Of a stretch of 64,000 nucleotides of DNA, positions 57,591-64,000 are shown one piece after another (the stretch's first letter is position 1; the number at the start of each line of letters is the position of its first letter). Both the position numbers and the translations under genes were made by a program. Under the pieces are notes generated by a model. It was not told the origin of the DNA. It searched no databases and was given only the letters and a program-made list of their open reading frames with translations. This DNA comes from Pseudoxanthomonas sp. X-1. Its GTDB lineage: Bacteria > Pseudomonadota > Gammaproteobacteria > Xanthomonadales > Xanthomonadaceae. The stretch lies in the NCBI RefSeq assembly GCF_020042665.1, contig NZ_CP083376.1:594001-658000 (forward strand), in the 5' to 3' direction.

Positions 57591-59167
57591 TGATCGCGCG
57601 CCCTTATGATCGCCCCGATCTGGATCAAGCTCGATACGCACCGGCGCTGTACGTCACCGGCGCCCTGATCAGCGGCAAGCCGATGCTTGCCTACGAGGGA
57701 CGTCTACAGATCCACAACGCCATCGGGGCGTGCACGGCCGAGCAGATCGACGGCGACACCCTGCCGAACGGGTCGGCCATCTATGTCGACCAGGCCACCA
57801 GCGAGGTGGTTGTAGCTTGGCCGGCCTACGCCGAGACCGGGGCAGCAGCGCTGAACAACCCAGGCTTCGAGGCGGGGAATCTGACCGGATGGGACGTCGT
57901 CACGATCGGCCAGCAAGGCACGCCACCCAACCATATCGGTGTGACCACCTCGCGCCCATACGCTGGTAGTTACTGCAGCCACTACGCCGGGCAGAAGGGC
58001 GTCGGCCACGCTGGCGGTATCGAGGCCCAGTGGCTCAACACCAAGCGCGCGGCCTGCTACCCACAGAAGAAGATCACCGCTGCAATCAAGGTCAGCTTCG
58101 ACGACACCACCAGCAGCCAGAACCGTGGCCGCGCGCGGCTGGTGTTCTTTGACGGCAGTGGCAACCCGATCCAGGCCTATGACGGCAACCTGATCAAGGG
58201 CAATAGCGAGGCCTGGCAAGATTCGTCGCTGACGCAGGCGGCGCCCGAAGGCACGCGCTCGGTCGGCATGGGCGCGTGGGTCACGTCGAATCAGAGTGGC
58301 GCTGTGCGTTTGGACGCGGCCACCTGGGATGCGCCTGACATTGTGGGGACGGCAGTTGCTGGCGTGTTCAATCTCACTATCCGTGTACGGGATTCCGCTG
58401 GGCGTGTGTATTTCTGGATAGGCCAGGTGATCATCACGCCAGTGGGCTGGTCGCCCGCTGATCTTGCGGCCATGAATTGGTTTGACGCCAAGCTCAGCTC
58501 CTATGGGGAAATAGGGCCGGATTTGTTGCCCTTGGGATGGGAGAATCTCGGTTCCAACGGAGGATATACATCCAATTCTTACGGCCCACCTTCGATTCAG
58601 CCCAATGGGATGATGGGTCGAGATAATAACAACCCCTGGCAAATGTCATTGCCAGAATCCTCTAACTTCGTGCCTGTCGGGAACGTCGCATATTTCATGG
58701 CGGTGATCGCATATCCGGTCTCGGATAGCGAGGGCGTTTTTGTCCGACAGGGGCCGGGGACTGACATGACGACGCCGCACTTGGGGGTCAGGCCTACAAG
58801 TACCAGTGAGCACAATAACTACTCCGCAGACCTTTATGGGCAAACCGGAAGCGTAACTCTCAATGCACCTAATATTTTCGTAGCCACCTACGACGGCGCA
58901 TTTAAACGAACATTCGTAAATGGCGTACAAGATGCATTCGTCGCTCAGACCAACCTTAATACCCAGGGCGGAACTAATTGGCTTGGCGGATATTCACAGT
59001 TCGGGGCTTCGCTGGTCGGCCAGATCGGCACCATTGCAACCGGCCCGGGCCCGCTAAGCACCGAGGATCGGCAGAAGCTAGAAGGGTATCTGGCTTGGCA
59101 CTGGCAGGAACTCGGCGCTGTGGCCATGCTTCCGTCTGGGCATCCATACAAGAGCGCACCGCCCTGA
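57590..59167 (+). CDS. Receptor-binding tail fibre/spike with lectin-like C-terminal domain
   Basis: 525 residues. A carbohydrate-binding-module-like region (about 85-230: NNPGFEAGNLTGWDVVTI, YAGSYCSHYAGQKG) is followed by a C-terminal concanavalin-A-like domain (about 330-525: AYFMAVIAYPVSDSEGV, FVATYDGAFKRTFVNG, LSTEDRQKLEGYLAWHW, LPSGHPYKSAPP). This LamG-like architecture is common in receptor-binding proteins. The DNA for the C-terminal domain (about 58.5-59.0 kb) is much more AT-rich than neighbouring genes, with codons such as AAT, ATA and TTA, suggesting domain exchange. Confidence 0.8.
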   Translation: MIARPYDRPDLDQARYAPALYVTGALISGKPMLAYEGRLQIHNAIGACTAEQIDGDTLPNGSAIYVDQATSEVVVAWPAYAETGAAALNNPGFEAGNLTGWDVVTIGQQGTPPNHIGVTTSRPYAGSYCSHYAGQKGVGHAGGIEAQWLNTKRAACYPQKKITAAIKVSFDDTTSSQNRGRARLVFFDGSGNPIQAYDGNLIKGNSEAWQDSSLTQAAPEGTRSVGMGAWVTSNQSGAVRLDAATWDAPDIVGTAVAGVFNLTIRVRDSAGRVYFWIGQVIITPVGWSPADLAAMNWFDAKLSSYGEIGPDLLPLGWENLGSNGGYTSNSYGPPSIQPNGMMGRDNNNPWQMSLPESSNFVPVGNVAYFMAVIAYPVSDSEGVFVRQGPGTDMTTPHLGVRPTSTSEHNNYSADLYGQTGSVTLNAPNIFVATYDGAFKRTFVNGVQDAFVAQTNLNTQGGTNWLGGYSQFGASLVGQIGTIATGPGPLSTEDRQKLEGYLAWHWQELGAVAMLPSGHPYKSAPP

Positions 59168-59254
59168 CCCGTCACACGAGCTCAGACGGTCCGGAGCATG
59201 GCGCCGCCATGGCGACCCGCTCAGCGATCACCGCCAGCGCCGGCTCGCCGTGCC

Positions 59255-59677
59255 TCAGCCGGCGTGAGGAGGGTTGCGTAGCTCCGCTTGCTGGAGCCTG
59301 TGCGATCCACCTGGGCCAGCCTCAGCGCGGCGCATGAGGGCGGCAAAGACCATACTTCCAACGGCGAGGCCGGAAAGCCCGCCGATGGCCGAGCCGAAGG
59401 AGGTGTACTGGCCGTCCTCGTCTACGCCGCCCCAAGCGCCGGGCGTCCAAGCAAGCATGTCTGCGACGCCGAACGCGCAGACGAGCACAATGCCGAGCCA
59501 CGCAAGCCCCAGGTAGGCGTAGCCGGCCCAGCGGCGTAGCCGCGACGCGTCATGGAAGGGGTTCGCGGCGGCGACGATGGTTCGATCCCAGAGATAGGCG
59601 CCGGCGACGAAGTGCAGCGCGGGCAGCAGCACCGTCAAGCTACATGCCCCGGCAAGTACCTGTTCGGCTGTGTTCAT
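59255..59677 (-). CDS. Membrane protein on the opposite strand (moron candidate)
   Basis: 140 residues with about three or four hydrophobic segments (LAGACSLTVLLPALHFVAGAYL; YAYLGLAWLGIVLVCAFGVADML; GLSGLAVGSMVFAALM). The gene is opposite to the late operon near the attR end, where lysogenic-conversion or superinfection-exclusion genes are often found. I use ATG 59677 (MNTAEQV); a longer frame reads into a different gene. No family recognised. Confidence 0.6.
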   Translation of the reverse strand: MNTAEQVLAGACSLTVLLPALHFVAGAYLWDRTIVAAANPFHDASRLRRWAGYAYLGLAWLGIVLVCAFGVADMLAWTPGAWGGVDEDGQYTSFGSAIGGLSGLAVGSMVFAALMRRAEAGPGGSHRLQQAELRNPPHAG

Positions 59678-59753
59678 CGCCCCTCCCTGGTTGGCGCCCA
59701 AGTCTACTTCGCCCGTCGCAGCGTGGGAGATCCTAGCCGCGCACCATACCCCC

Positions 59754-59951
59754 ATGACCAAGATTCCAGGAAAAGCAGCATGGGCCGCCCGCCGGGCGCG
59801 TGAGCTCGAGGAGCAGGCTCGAGCCCTCCTCGACACACCGGCGGCGGACTGGCGCGCCCGCCAGCGGCTCAGAGATGGCGCGGCCAGGCTGCGGAATGAG
59901 GCGGCCAGGTTCCGCGATATCGCGCAGCGACTGAGCCCTCAGGCGGCCTGA
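59754..59951 (+). CDS. Small Arg/Ala-rich helical protein
   Basis: 65 residues (MTKIPGKAAWAARRARELEEQ..., RARQRLRDGAARLRNEAARFRDIAQ). Predicted as a single long amphipathic basic helix. It could be nucleic-acid binding; no family recognised. ATG is 76 bases divergent from the membrane protein gene, so the two share a promoter region. Confidence 0.5.
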   Translation: MTKIPGKAAWAARRARELEEQARALLDTPAADWRARQRLRDGAARLRNEAARFRDIAQRLSPQAA

Positions 59952-59991
59952 TTCGGAAAAGTCTTACGTACCGTCGCGGCATGGGCTGAGA

Positions 59992-60023
59992 AGACCATCT
60001 TGTTGAAACACACAAGATGGTCT
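59992..60023. terminator. Perfect 12-bp hairpin near the right end of the prophage
   Basis: AGACCATCTTGT (59992-60003) and ACAAGATGGTCT (60012-60023) are perfect complements with loop TGAAACAC. It could end transcription from either side. The rest of 60024-60300 is non-coding; it contains an AT-rich patch (60060-60095) and a repeated CGATAAGAC in GATCCGATAAGAC/GTTCGATAAGAC (about 60138-60170). Confidence 0.7.
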
Positions 60024-60301
60024 CGCCCTCCCGGAAGCATGCGCGCCGGTGTGGCGTTCTTTTAAGCCATTGATTTCTAAGCACTAAACAAAATTGTGCA
60101 GTGTTCTCAGCGCCGCCGCGCAGCGCACCTTAGCGAGATCCGATAAGACGGGGTAAGTTCGATAAGACCCCGCCGCCGGGGCACTGCAGGTGGTGCAGGT
60201 CGACCACGACCATGCAGGCCGTGTTCCACGGTTCATTGTTCCACGAAACTGCGCAGATCGGCGCAGTTGCGCCCGCTGGCAAAGCCGCGAAGCCGGGCGC
60301 A

Positions 60302-60314
60302 CGAAAGGCACACG
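60302..60314. other. Candidate integrase arm-type site, right (CGAAAGGCACACG)
   Basis: Exact copy of the 13 bases at 19730-19742, same orientation, 38 bases left of the attR core. See the left copy for context. Confidence 0.5.
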
Positions 60315-60352
60315 ACACCCCGCAAAGCCTTATGGCGTAAGGATCGCCGTTG

Positions 60353-60368
60353 CGGACAAGCGGCACCA
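60353..60368. other. attR core of the tRNA-Thr prophage
   Basis: CGGACAAGCGGCACCA, identical to the 3' end of tRNA-Thr at 19604-19619. Left of it is phage DNA, right of it the chromosomal entericidin-like region begins. The repeat defines an element of about 40.7 kb. Confidence 0.9.
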
Positions 60369-60512
60369 CCTCCCGGGGCGGATCTGCGCGTTGTTCAACC
60401 AAAGCTGACCGCTGTTCAGCGTGTTCACGCAGTTTCGACGAGGCGCTGGGCAGCCTTCACATCAAGGTTTTCCAGAGGGGAAAGCCGGGAAACCAACTTC
60501 GGAGAATTCCCA

Positions 60513-60668
60513 ATGAAGCGCACGATCTGCCTGCTGGTGCTGTCCGTTTTCTTCGCCGGTTCGCTGGCTGCCTGCAACACCGTCAAGGGCGCCGGCCAGG
60601 ACGTCCAGAAGGTCGGCAGCAAGATGGAAGATTCCGCCGACAAGACCGGCGGCACCGGGACCAAGTAA
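60513..60668 (+). CDS. Entericidin A/B-like small lipoprotein
   Basis: 51 residues: a lipoprotein signal (MKRTICLLVLSVFFAGSLAAC, Cys21) and a short mature peptide NTVKGAGQDVQKVGSKMEDSADK, which matches the entericidin family (NTxxGxGxDxxxxGxxxxxxA). Members are small outer-membrane lipoproteins, toxin/antidote-like in E. coli EcnAB, stress-related in other species. RBS GGAGAATTCCCA precedes ATG. The gene lies 145 bases right of attR, so its upstream region was split from the original neighbour by the prophage. Confidence 0.85.
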   Translation: MKRTICLLVLSVFFAGSLAACNTVKGAGQDVQKVGSKMEDSADKTGGTGTK

Positions 60669-60698
60669 TCCTGCTGCAGCGTTCAATGATTCAGCAAG

Positions 60699-60725
60699 GA
60701 AGCCGGCGCAAGCCGGCTTCTTCTT
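60699..60725 (+). terminator. Terminator of the entericidin-like gene
   Basis: GAAGCCGGC (60699-60707)-GCAA-GCCGGCTTC (60712-60720), a perfect 9-bp stem, followed by TTCTTT. It is 30 bases after the stop. Confidence 0.85.
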
Positions 60726-60866
60726 TGCACGCTTGTCGGTGACGTTCGCGGCAGGCCAGGCGGGCTAACGGCGTCTCCACGCGCGGCTCATGCCTGCGCA
60801 ACGCGCGCCCCGGCAGGCTGCGTGCACGGCATCCATCCCGCCGTGTTGAAACCATGAGGTGAACGC

Positions 60867-61076
60867 ATGAACAAGGACATCATCGCCGGCAACTGGAAGC
60901 AGCTCAAAGGCAAGGCCCAGGCCAAGTGGGGCGACCTGACCGACGACGTGTTCGACGTGGCCGAGGGCAACGCCGAGTACCTGGCCGGCAAGCTGCAGGA
61001 GCGCTACGGCTGGGACCGCGACCGCGCGCAGAAGGAAGTCAACGCCTTCGAGCGCTCGCTGGACGAGCGCCACTGA
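60867..61076 (+). CDS. CsbD-family stress protein
   Basis: 69 residues. [58 protein letters not shown] (in segments) is a full CsbD-like domain. CsbD proteins are abundant, hydrophilic, induced by general stress; the molecular role is unknown. ATG has GAGGTGAACGC upstream. The 141 bases before it hold only a presumed promoter. Confidence 0.9.
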   Translation: MNKDIIAGNWKQLKGKAQAKWGDLTDDVFDVAEGNAEYLAGKLQERYGWDRDRAQKEVNAFERSLDERH

Positions 61077-61101
61077 GACGCCGGCGTATCGCAATCCCAC
61101 G

Positions 61102-61130
61102 ACGGGCCCCATGCGGGCCCGTTGTCTTTT
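61102..61130 (+). terminator. Terminator of the CsbD gene
   Basis: ACGGGCCC (61102-61109)-CATGC-GGGCCCGT (61115-61122) followed by TGTCTTTT. It is 25 bases after the stop. Confidence 0.85.
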
Positions 61131-61214
61131 GAGGGGCGAGGGAGGGGGCCCCGGCCGGGCGCTCGCCGCGGACGGGTAAACTGGGCGGCCCGCTTGCCAC
61201 CGCATCGCCTTCGC

Positions 61215-62513
61215 ATGAGCACCCGCGTCCTGACCGGCATCACCACTTCCGGCACGCCCCACCTGGGCAACTATGTGGGCGCGGTCCGCCCGGCCATCGC
61301 CGCCAGCCACGTCGCCGACACGGAGAGCTTCTTCTTCCTGGCCGACCTGCACAGCCTGATCAAGGCGCAGGATCCGGCGCGCACGCAGCGCTCGACGCTG
61401 GAGATCGCCGCGACCTGGCTGGCCGCCGGGCTGGACCCCGACAAGGTGTGGTTCTACCGGCAGAGCGACATCCCGGAGATTTCCGAGCTGACCTGGTTCC
61501 TGACCTGCGTGGCCGGCAAGGGCATCCTCAACCGCGCCCATGCCTACAAGGCGGCGGTGGACAAGAACGTGGCGGATGGTGAGGATCCGGACGCGGGCGT
61601 GACCGCGGGCTTGTTCATGTACCCGGTGCTGATGGCCGCCGACATCCTGCTGTTCAACGCGCATCAGGTGCCGGTGGGACGCGACCAGATCCAGCACATC
61701 GAGATGGCGCGCGACTTCGGCCAGCGCTTCAATCATGTCTATGGGCGCGAGTACTTCACCCTGCCCGAGGCGCTGATCGACGATCAGGTCGCCACCTTGC
61801 CCGGCCTGGACGGCCGCAAGATGAGCAAGAGTTACGGCAACACGATCCCGCTGTTCGCGCCGCCGGCCGAGCTGAAGAAGCTGATCTTCTCCGTCCTCAC
61901 CGACTCGCGCGCGCCGGGGGAGGCCAAGGACACCGAAGGTTCGCCGTTGTTCCAGCTCCACCAGGCGTTCGCCTCGCCGGAGGAGACCGCCGACTTCGCT
62001 CAGGCTTATGCCGAAGGCATCGGCTGGGGCGATGCCAAGCAGCGCCTGTTCGAGCGGGTCGAGCGCGAGGTCGCGCCGCTGCGCGAGCGCTACGAGACGC
62101 TGATCGCCAAGCCCGCGCGCATCGAGGAGATCCTGCGCGACGGCGCGCAGCGGCTGCGGGCGAAGTACGCCACGCCGTTCCTGGGCGAACTGCGCCATGC
62201 GGTGGGTCTGCGCGATCTGTCCTCGGTCGCCACGGTGCAGACGCAGGCGGTGACGAAGGCGGCCTTGCCGGTGTTCAAGCAGTACCGCGAGGCCGACGGC
62301 AAGTTCTACTTCAAGCTCTCCGATGCGCAGGGCCAGGTGCTGGTGCAGAGCCGCGGCTTCGATGCGCCACGCGATGCGGGACAGCTGGTGGCGGCGATGA
62401 AGGGCGCCACCTCGATCGCGGCACTGCCGTCGGCCGACGTCGCACTGTTGGTCCCGCCCGATGAGGTGCTGGCGGCGCTGGCGGCGCTGCGCGAGGCCGC
62501 CGCGCAGGCTTGA
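61215..62513 (+). CDS. trpS: Tryptophanyl-tRNA synthetase
   Basis: 432 residues. The class I motifs are HLGN in TSGTPHLGNYVGAV (residues about 8-21) and KMSKS in GRKMSKSYGNTI. MYPVLMAADILLFNAHQVPVGRDQIQHIEMARD is the Trp-AMP binding region. It charges tRNA-Trp. The C-terminal about 80 residues, KFYFKLSDAQGQVLVQSRGFDAPRDAGQLV, form an added domain that is known in xanthomonad and some other gamma-proteobacterial TrpS proteins. ATG 61215 is used; the earlier in-frame ATG 61122 lies in the upstream terminator. Confidence 0.95.
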   Translation: MSTRVLTGITTSGTPHLGNYVGAVRPAIAASHVADTESFFFLADLHSLIKAQDPARTQRSTLEIAATWLAAGLDPDKVWFYRQSDIPEISELTWFLTCVAGKGILNRAHAYKAAVDKNVADGEDPDAGVTAGLFMYPVLMAADILLFNAHQVPVGRDQIQHIEMARDFGQRFNHVYGREYFTLPEALIDDQVATLPGLDGRKMSKSYGNTIPLFAPPAELKKLIFSVLTDSRAPGEAKDTEGSPLFQLHQAFASPEETADFAQAYAEGIGWGDAKQRLFERVEREVAPLRERYETLIAKPARIEEILRDGAQRLRAKYATPFLGELRHAVGLRDLSSVATVQTQAVTKAALPVFKQYREADGKFYFKLSDAQGQVLVQSRGFDAPRDAGQLVAAMKGATSIAALPSADVALLVPPDEVLAALAALREAAAQA

Positions 62514-62608
62514 GGTCCGCGCTTCGGGATCCTGCGACCAAGGCCGCATCGTGCGTGCACGGGGCGCTGCCTAGAATCGCGGCATCCTTCCGATTCGGCG
62601 CGCACGCC

Positions 62609-63550
62609 ATGAGCCAGCACGGCATCCACACCGTCGACACCGCGTTCCAGCGCGATCACTTCGACGCGTGCTATCTGATCGTCGAGCAGGGGCGCGGCGC
62701 GTTCGTCGATTGCGGGACCAATCATTCGGTGCCGCTGCTGCTGCAGGCGATCGCGCGGGCCGGGCTGACGCCGGCCGACATCGACTGGGTGCTGGTCACG
62801 CACATCCATCTGGACCATGCCGGCGGCGCCGGCCTGCTGCTGCAGCATCTGCCCAACGCCCGGGTCGTGGCGCATCCGCGCGCGGCGCCGCACCTGATCG
62901 ACCCCTCGCGCATCATCGCCGGCGCCACCGCGGTGTATGGCGCCGAGGAGATCGAGCGCAGCTACGGTCAGGTGCAGCCGGTGCCGGAGTCGCGCGTGGT
63001 GGTGGCCGAGGATGGCCACGTGGTCGATCACAACGGTCGTCCGCTGCTGTGCCTGGATACGCCGGGCCACGCCCGGCATCACTACTGCGTGTGGGACGCG
63101 CGCAGTGCGTGCTGGTTCACCGGCGACACCTTCGGCCTGTCCTATCGCGAGCTGGATGGCCCGCAGGGGCCCTTCATCCTGCCGACCAGTTCGCCGGTGC
63201 AGTTCGAGCCCGAAGCGCTCAAGCAGTCGATCGCGCGGATGCTCGCCTACGAGCCGCAGGGCATGTATCTGACCCACTACGACCGCGTCGGCCACCGCTA
63301 CGCCGAAGTCGAGAAACTGGCGCAGGATCTGTACGAGCAGATCAATGCGATGGAGGCCTTGGGCCGCGACGCCGACGGCAAGCCGGACCGCCACGCGAAG
63401 CTGCTCGAGGCCCTGTCGACGCTGTACCTGCAGCGCGCCCGCGCGGCGCAGGTGCCGCTCGAGGATGCGCAGATCGAACGCGCGCTGGCGATGGACATCG
63501 AACTCAATGCGCAGGGGCTGGCCTGCTGGTTGGATCGGGAGCGGCGGTGA
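62609..63550 (+). CDS. Metallo-beta-lactamase-fold hydrolase
   Basis: 313 residues. The zinc motif is in VTHIHLDHAGGAGLL (HxHxDH), with further ligands in CLDTPGHARHHYC, FTGDTFGLSYRE and LTHYDRVGH. About 90 C-terminal helical residues follow. It belongs to the glyoxalase II-like/MBL hydrolases; the substrate is unknown. Likely a cytoplasmic enzyme as no signal is visible. It starts 95 bases after trpS, and ATG 62609 fits the domain start. Confidence 0.85.
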   Translation: MSQHGIHTVDTAFQRDHFDACYLIVEQGRGAFVDCGTNHSVPLLLQAIARAGLTPADIDWVLVTHIHLDHAGGAGLLLQHLPNARVVAHPRAAPHLIDPSRIIAGATAVYGAEEIERSYGQVQPVPESRVVVAEDGHVVDHNGRPLLCLDTPGHARHHYCVWDARSACWFTGDTFGLSYRELDGPQGPFILPTSSPVQFEPEALKQSIARMLAYEPQGMYLTHYDRVGHRYAEVEKLAQDLYEQINAMEALGRDADGKPDRHAKLLEALSTLYLQRARAAQVPLEDAQIERALAMDIELNAQGLACWLDRERR

Positions 63551-63635
63551 GTGTTGCAAGCCGTGGCGGCAGTGACACCTGGCGGCGACTTCATGTGGGC
63601 ACGATCGAGCCTTGTCGGATCAAGGGAACTCAAGG

Positions 63636-63992
63636 ATGGCCAAGGGCAGGCAGATGACAGGTTGGCACGCGCGGTGGGGTCTGGCGCGCGGTTCCGATGT
63701 GGCGGCCTTCTGGATGGCCATCGCGGTGGTCGGGGCATTGATGGTGCTGGGAATATTGGGCGTACGGACCACCGGCGCGCTGCAGGCCGCTGCGCTGGCG
63801 TGCTTCGCTGCGTCGCTCTGGATCGAGCGCCCACTAGATCGACGGCGGGGGCTGTTGAACATGCGCCTGGGGCAGATTCATGAAGCCTTCGCACAGGGCC
63901 TGTTGCCGCGCATGCCTTTGGCCTCGCGACTGTTATCGATCACAGGCGCGGGACTGTTGCTGATCGCGGTCGTCCGCGCGATCGAAGGATAA
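63636..63992 (+). CDS. Two-helix membrane protein of unknown function
   Basis: 118 residues. Two or three hydrophobic segments (AFWMAIAVVGALMVLGIL, GALQAAALACFAASLWI, LLSITGAGLLLIAVVRAI). No family recognised. ATG 63636 is used; a TTG at 63612 and an ATG at 63654 are alternatives. It follows the hydrolase at 85 bases. Confidence 0.6.
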   Translation: MAKGRQMTGWHARWGLARGSDVAAFWMAIAVVGALMVLGILGVRTTGALQAAALACFAASLWIERPLDRRRGLLNMRLGQIHEAFAQGLLPRMPLASRLLSITGAGLLLIAVVRAIEG

Positions 63993-64000
63993 GTACGCGT

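Noticed and set aside
59168..60352. Diversity-generating retroelement, as in BPP-1 phages
   Set aside because: The virion genes look BPP-1-like, but there is no reverse transcriptase frame, no template/variable repeat pair and no adenine-rich variable region after the fibre gene.

Overview
The window is high-GC (roughly two-thirds G+C) proteobacterial DNA. The chromosomal genes (birA-coaX-SPOR protein-tRNA-Thr, a PhoP/PhoQ-type pair, dusA, mtfA, trpS, CsbD and entericidin-like small proteins) and a dense ATTCCCG heptamer array between genes suggest Xanthomonadaceae/Lysobacteraceae (Xanthomonas, Stenotrophomonas, Pseudoxanthomonas, Luteimonas or Lysobacter). This is inferred from gene content and repeat style, not from a database match.

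Layout. (1) 1-10.75 kb is the right end of an integrative conjugative element: a trbC(partial)-D-E-J-K-L-F-G-I mating-pair operon and a DUF2274 gene, then a convergent HigBA-type toxin-antitoxin pair and a tyrosine integrase abutting the 5' end of dusA. The element supplies the present first codons of dusA, a known integration target. (2) 10.76-19.6 kb is core chromosome: dusA, an arginine-deiminase-superfamily enzyme, a PepSY-like protein, phoPQ, an intergenic repeat cluster, mtfA, a small exported protein, birA, coaX, a SPOR-domain protein and tRNA-Thr(UGU). (3) 19.6-60.37 kb is an apparently complete temperate podovirus-type prophage integrated at the tRNA-Thr 3' end. A 16-bp direct repeat (19604-19619 and 60353-60368) marks its ends, about 40.7 kb apart. 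(4) 60.5-64 kb returns to core genes: entericidin-like lipoprotein, CsbD, trpS, a metallo-beta-lactamase-fold hydrolase and a membrane protein.

The prophage is organised like lambda/P22 at its left end and like T7/BPP-1 in its virion genes. A leftward early operon runs from a promoter near 27.0-27.1 kb to an excisionase-like gene that converges on the integrase. Many of its genes overlap as ATGA or GTGA. It includes a 53-residue ribbon-helix-helix protein coupled to a Rha-type antirepressor, opposite a divergent ribbon-helix-helix gene with three shared operators. This layout recalls the P22 immI arc-ant/mnt switch. It also includes a CsrA-like protein, a MazG-like protein and an S24-fold protein without the catalytic serine. 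CI (S24 repressor) and Cro-like genes diverge at 27.8 kb, and the operator motif there recurs upstream of the leftward operon. Rightward follow a replication gene containing an iteron-like array, a TOPRIM primase-helicase, a Q-like antiterminator, a lysis cassette (endolysin, membrane proteins, two spanins), a ParB-like protein, terminase, portal, scaffold, capsid, cement and staple proteins, tail tube and nozzle, internal core proteins, and a 2473-residue polyvalent protein (P-loop/zeta-like, ADP-ribosyltransferase-like and HExxH metallopeptidase-like modules). Tail fibres and short accessory genes end the element.

The items most worth follow-up are the giant polyvalent protein with a fossil gene junction and terminator-like hairpin inside its reading frame, the immI-like switch, the phage CsrA homologue, and the predicted origin inside the replication gene.
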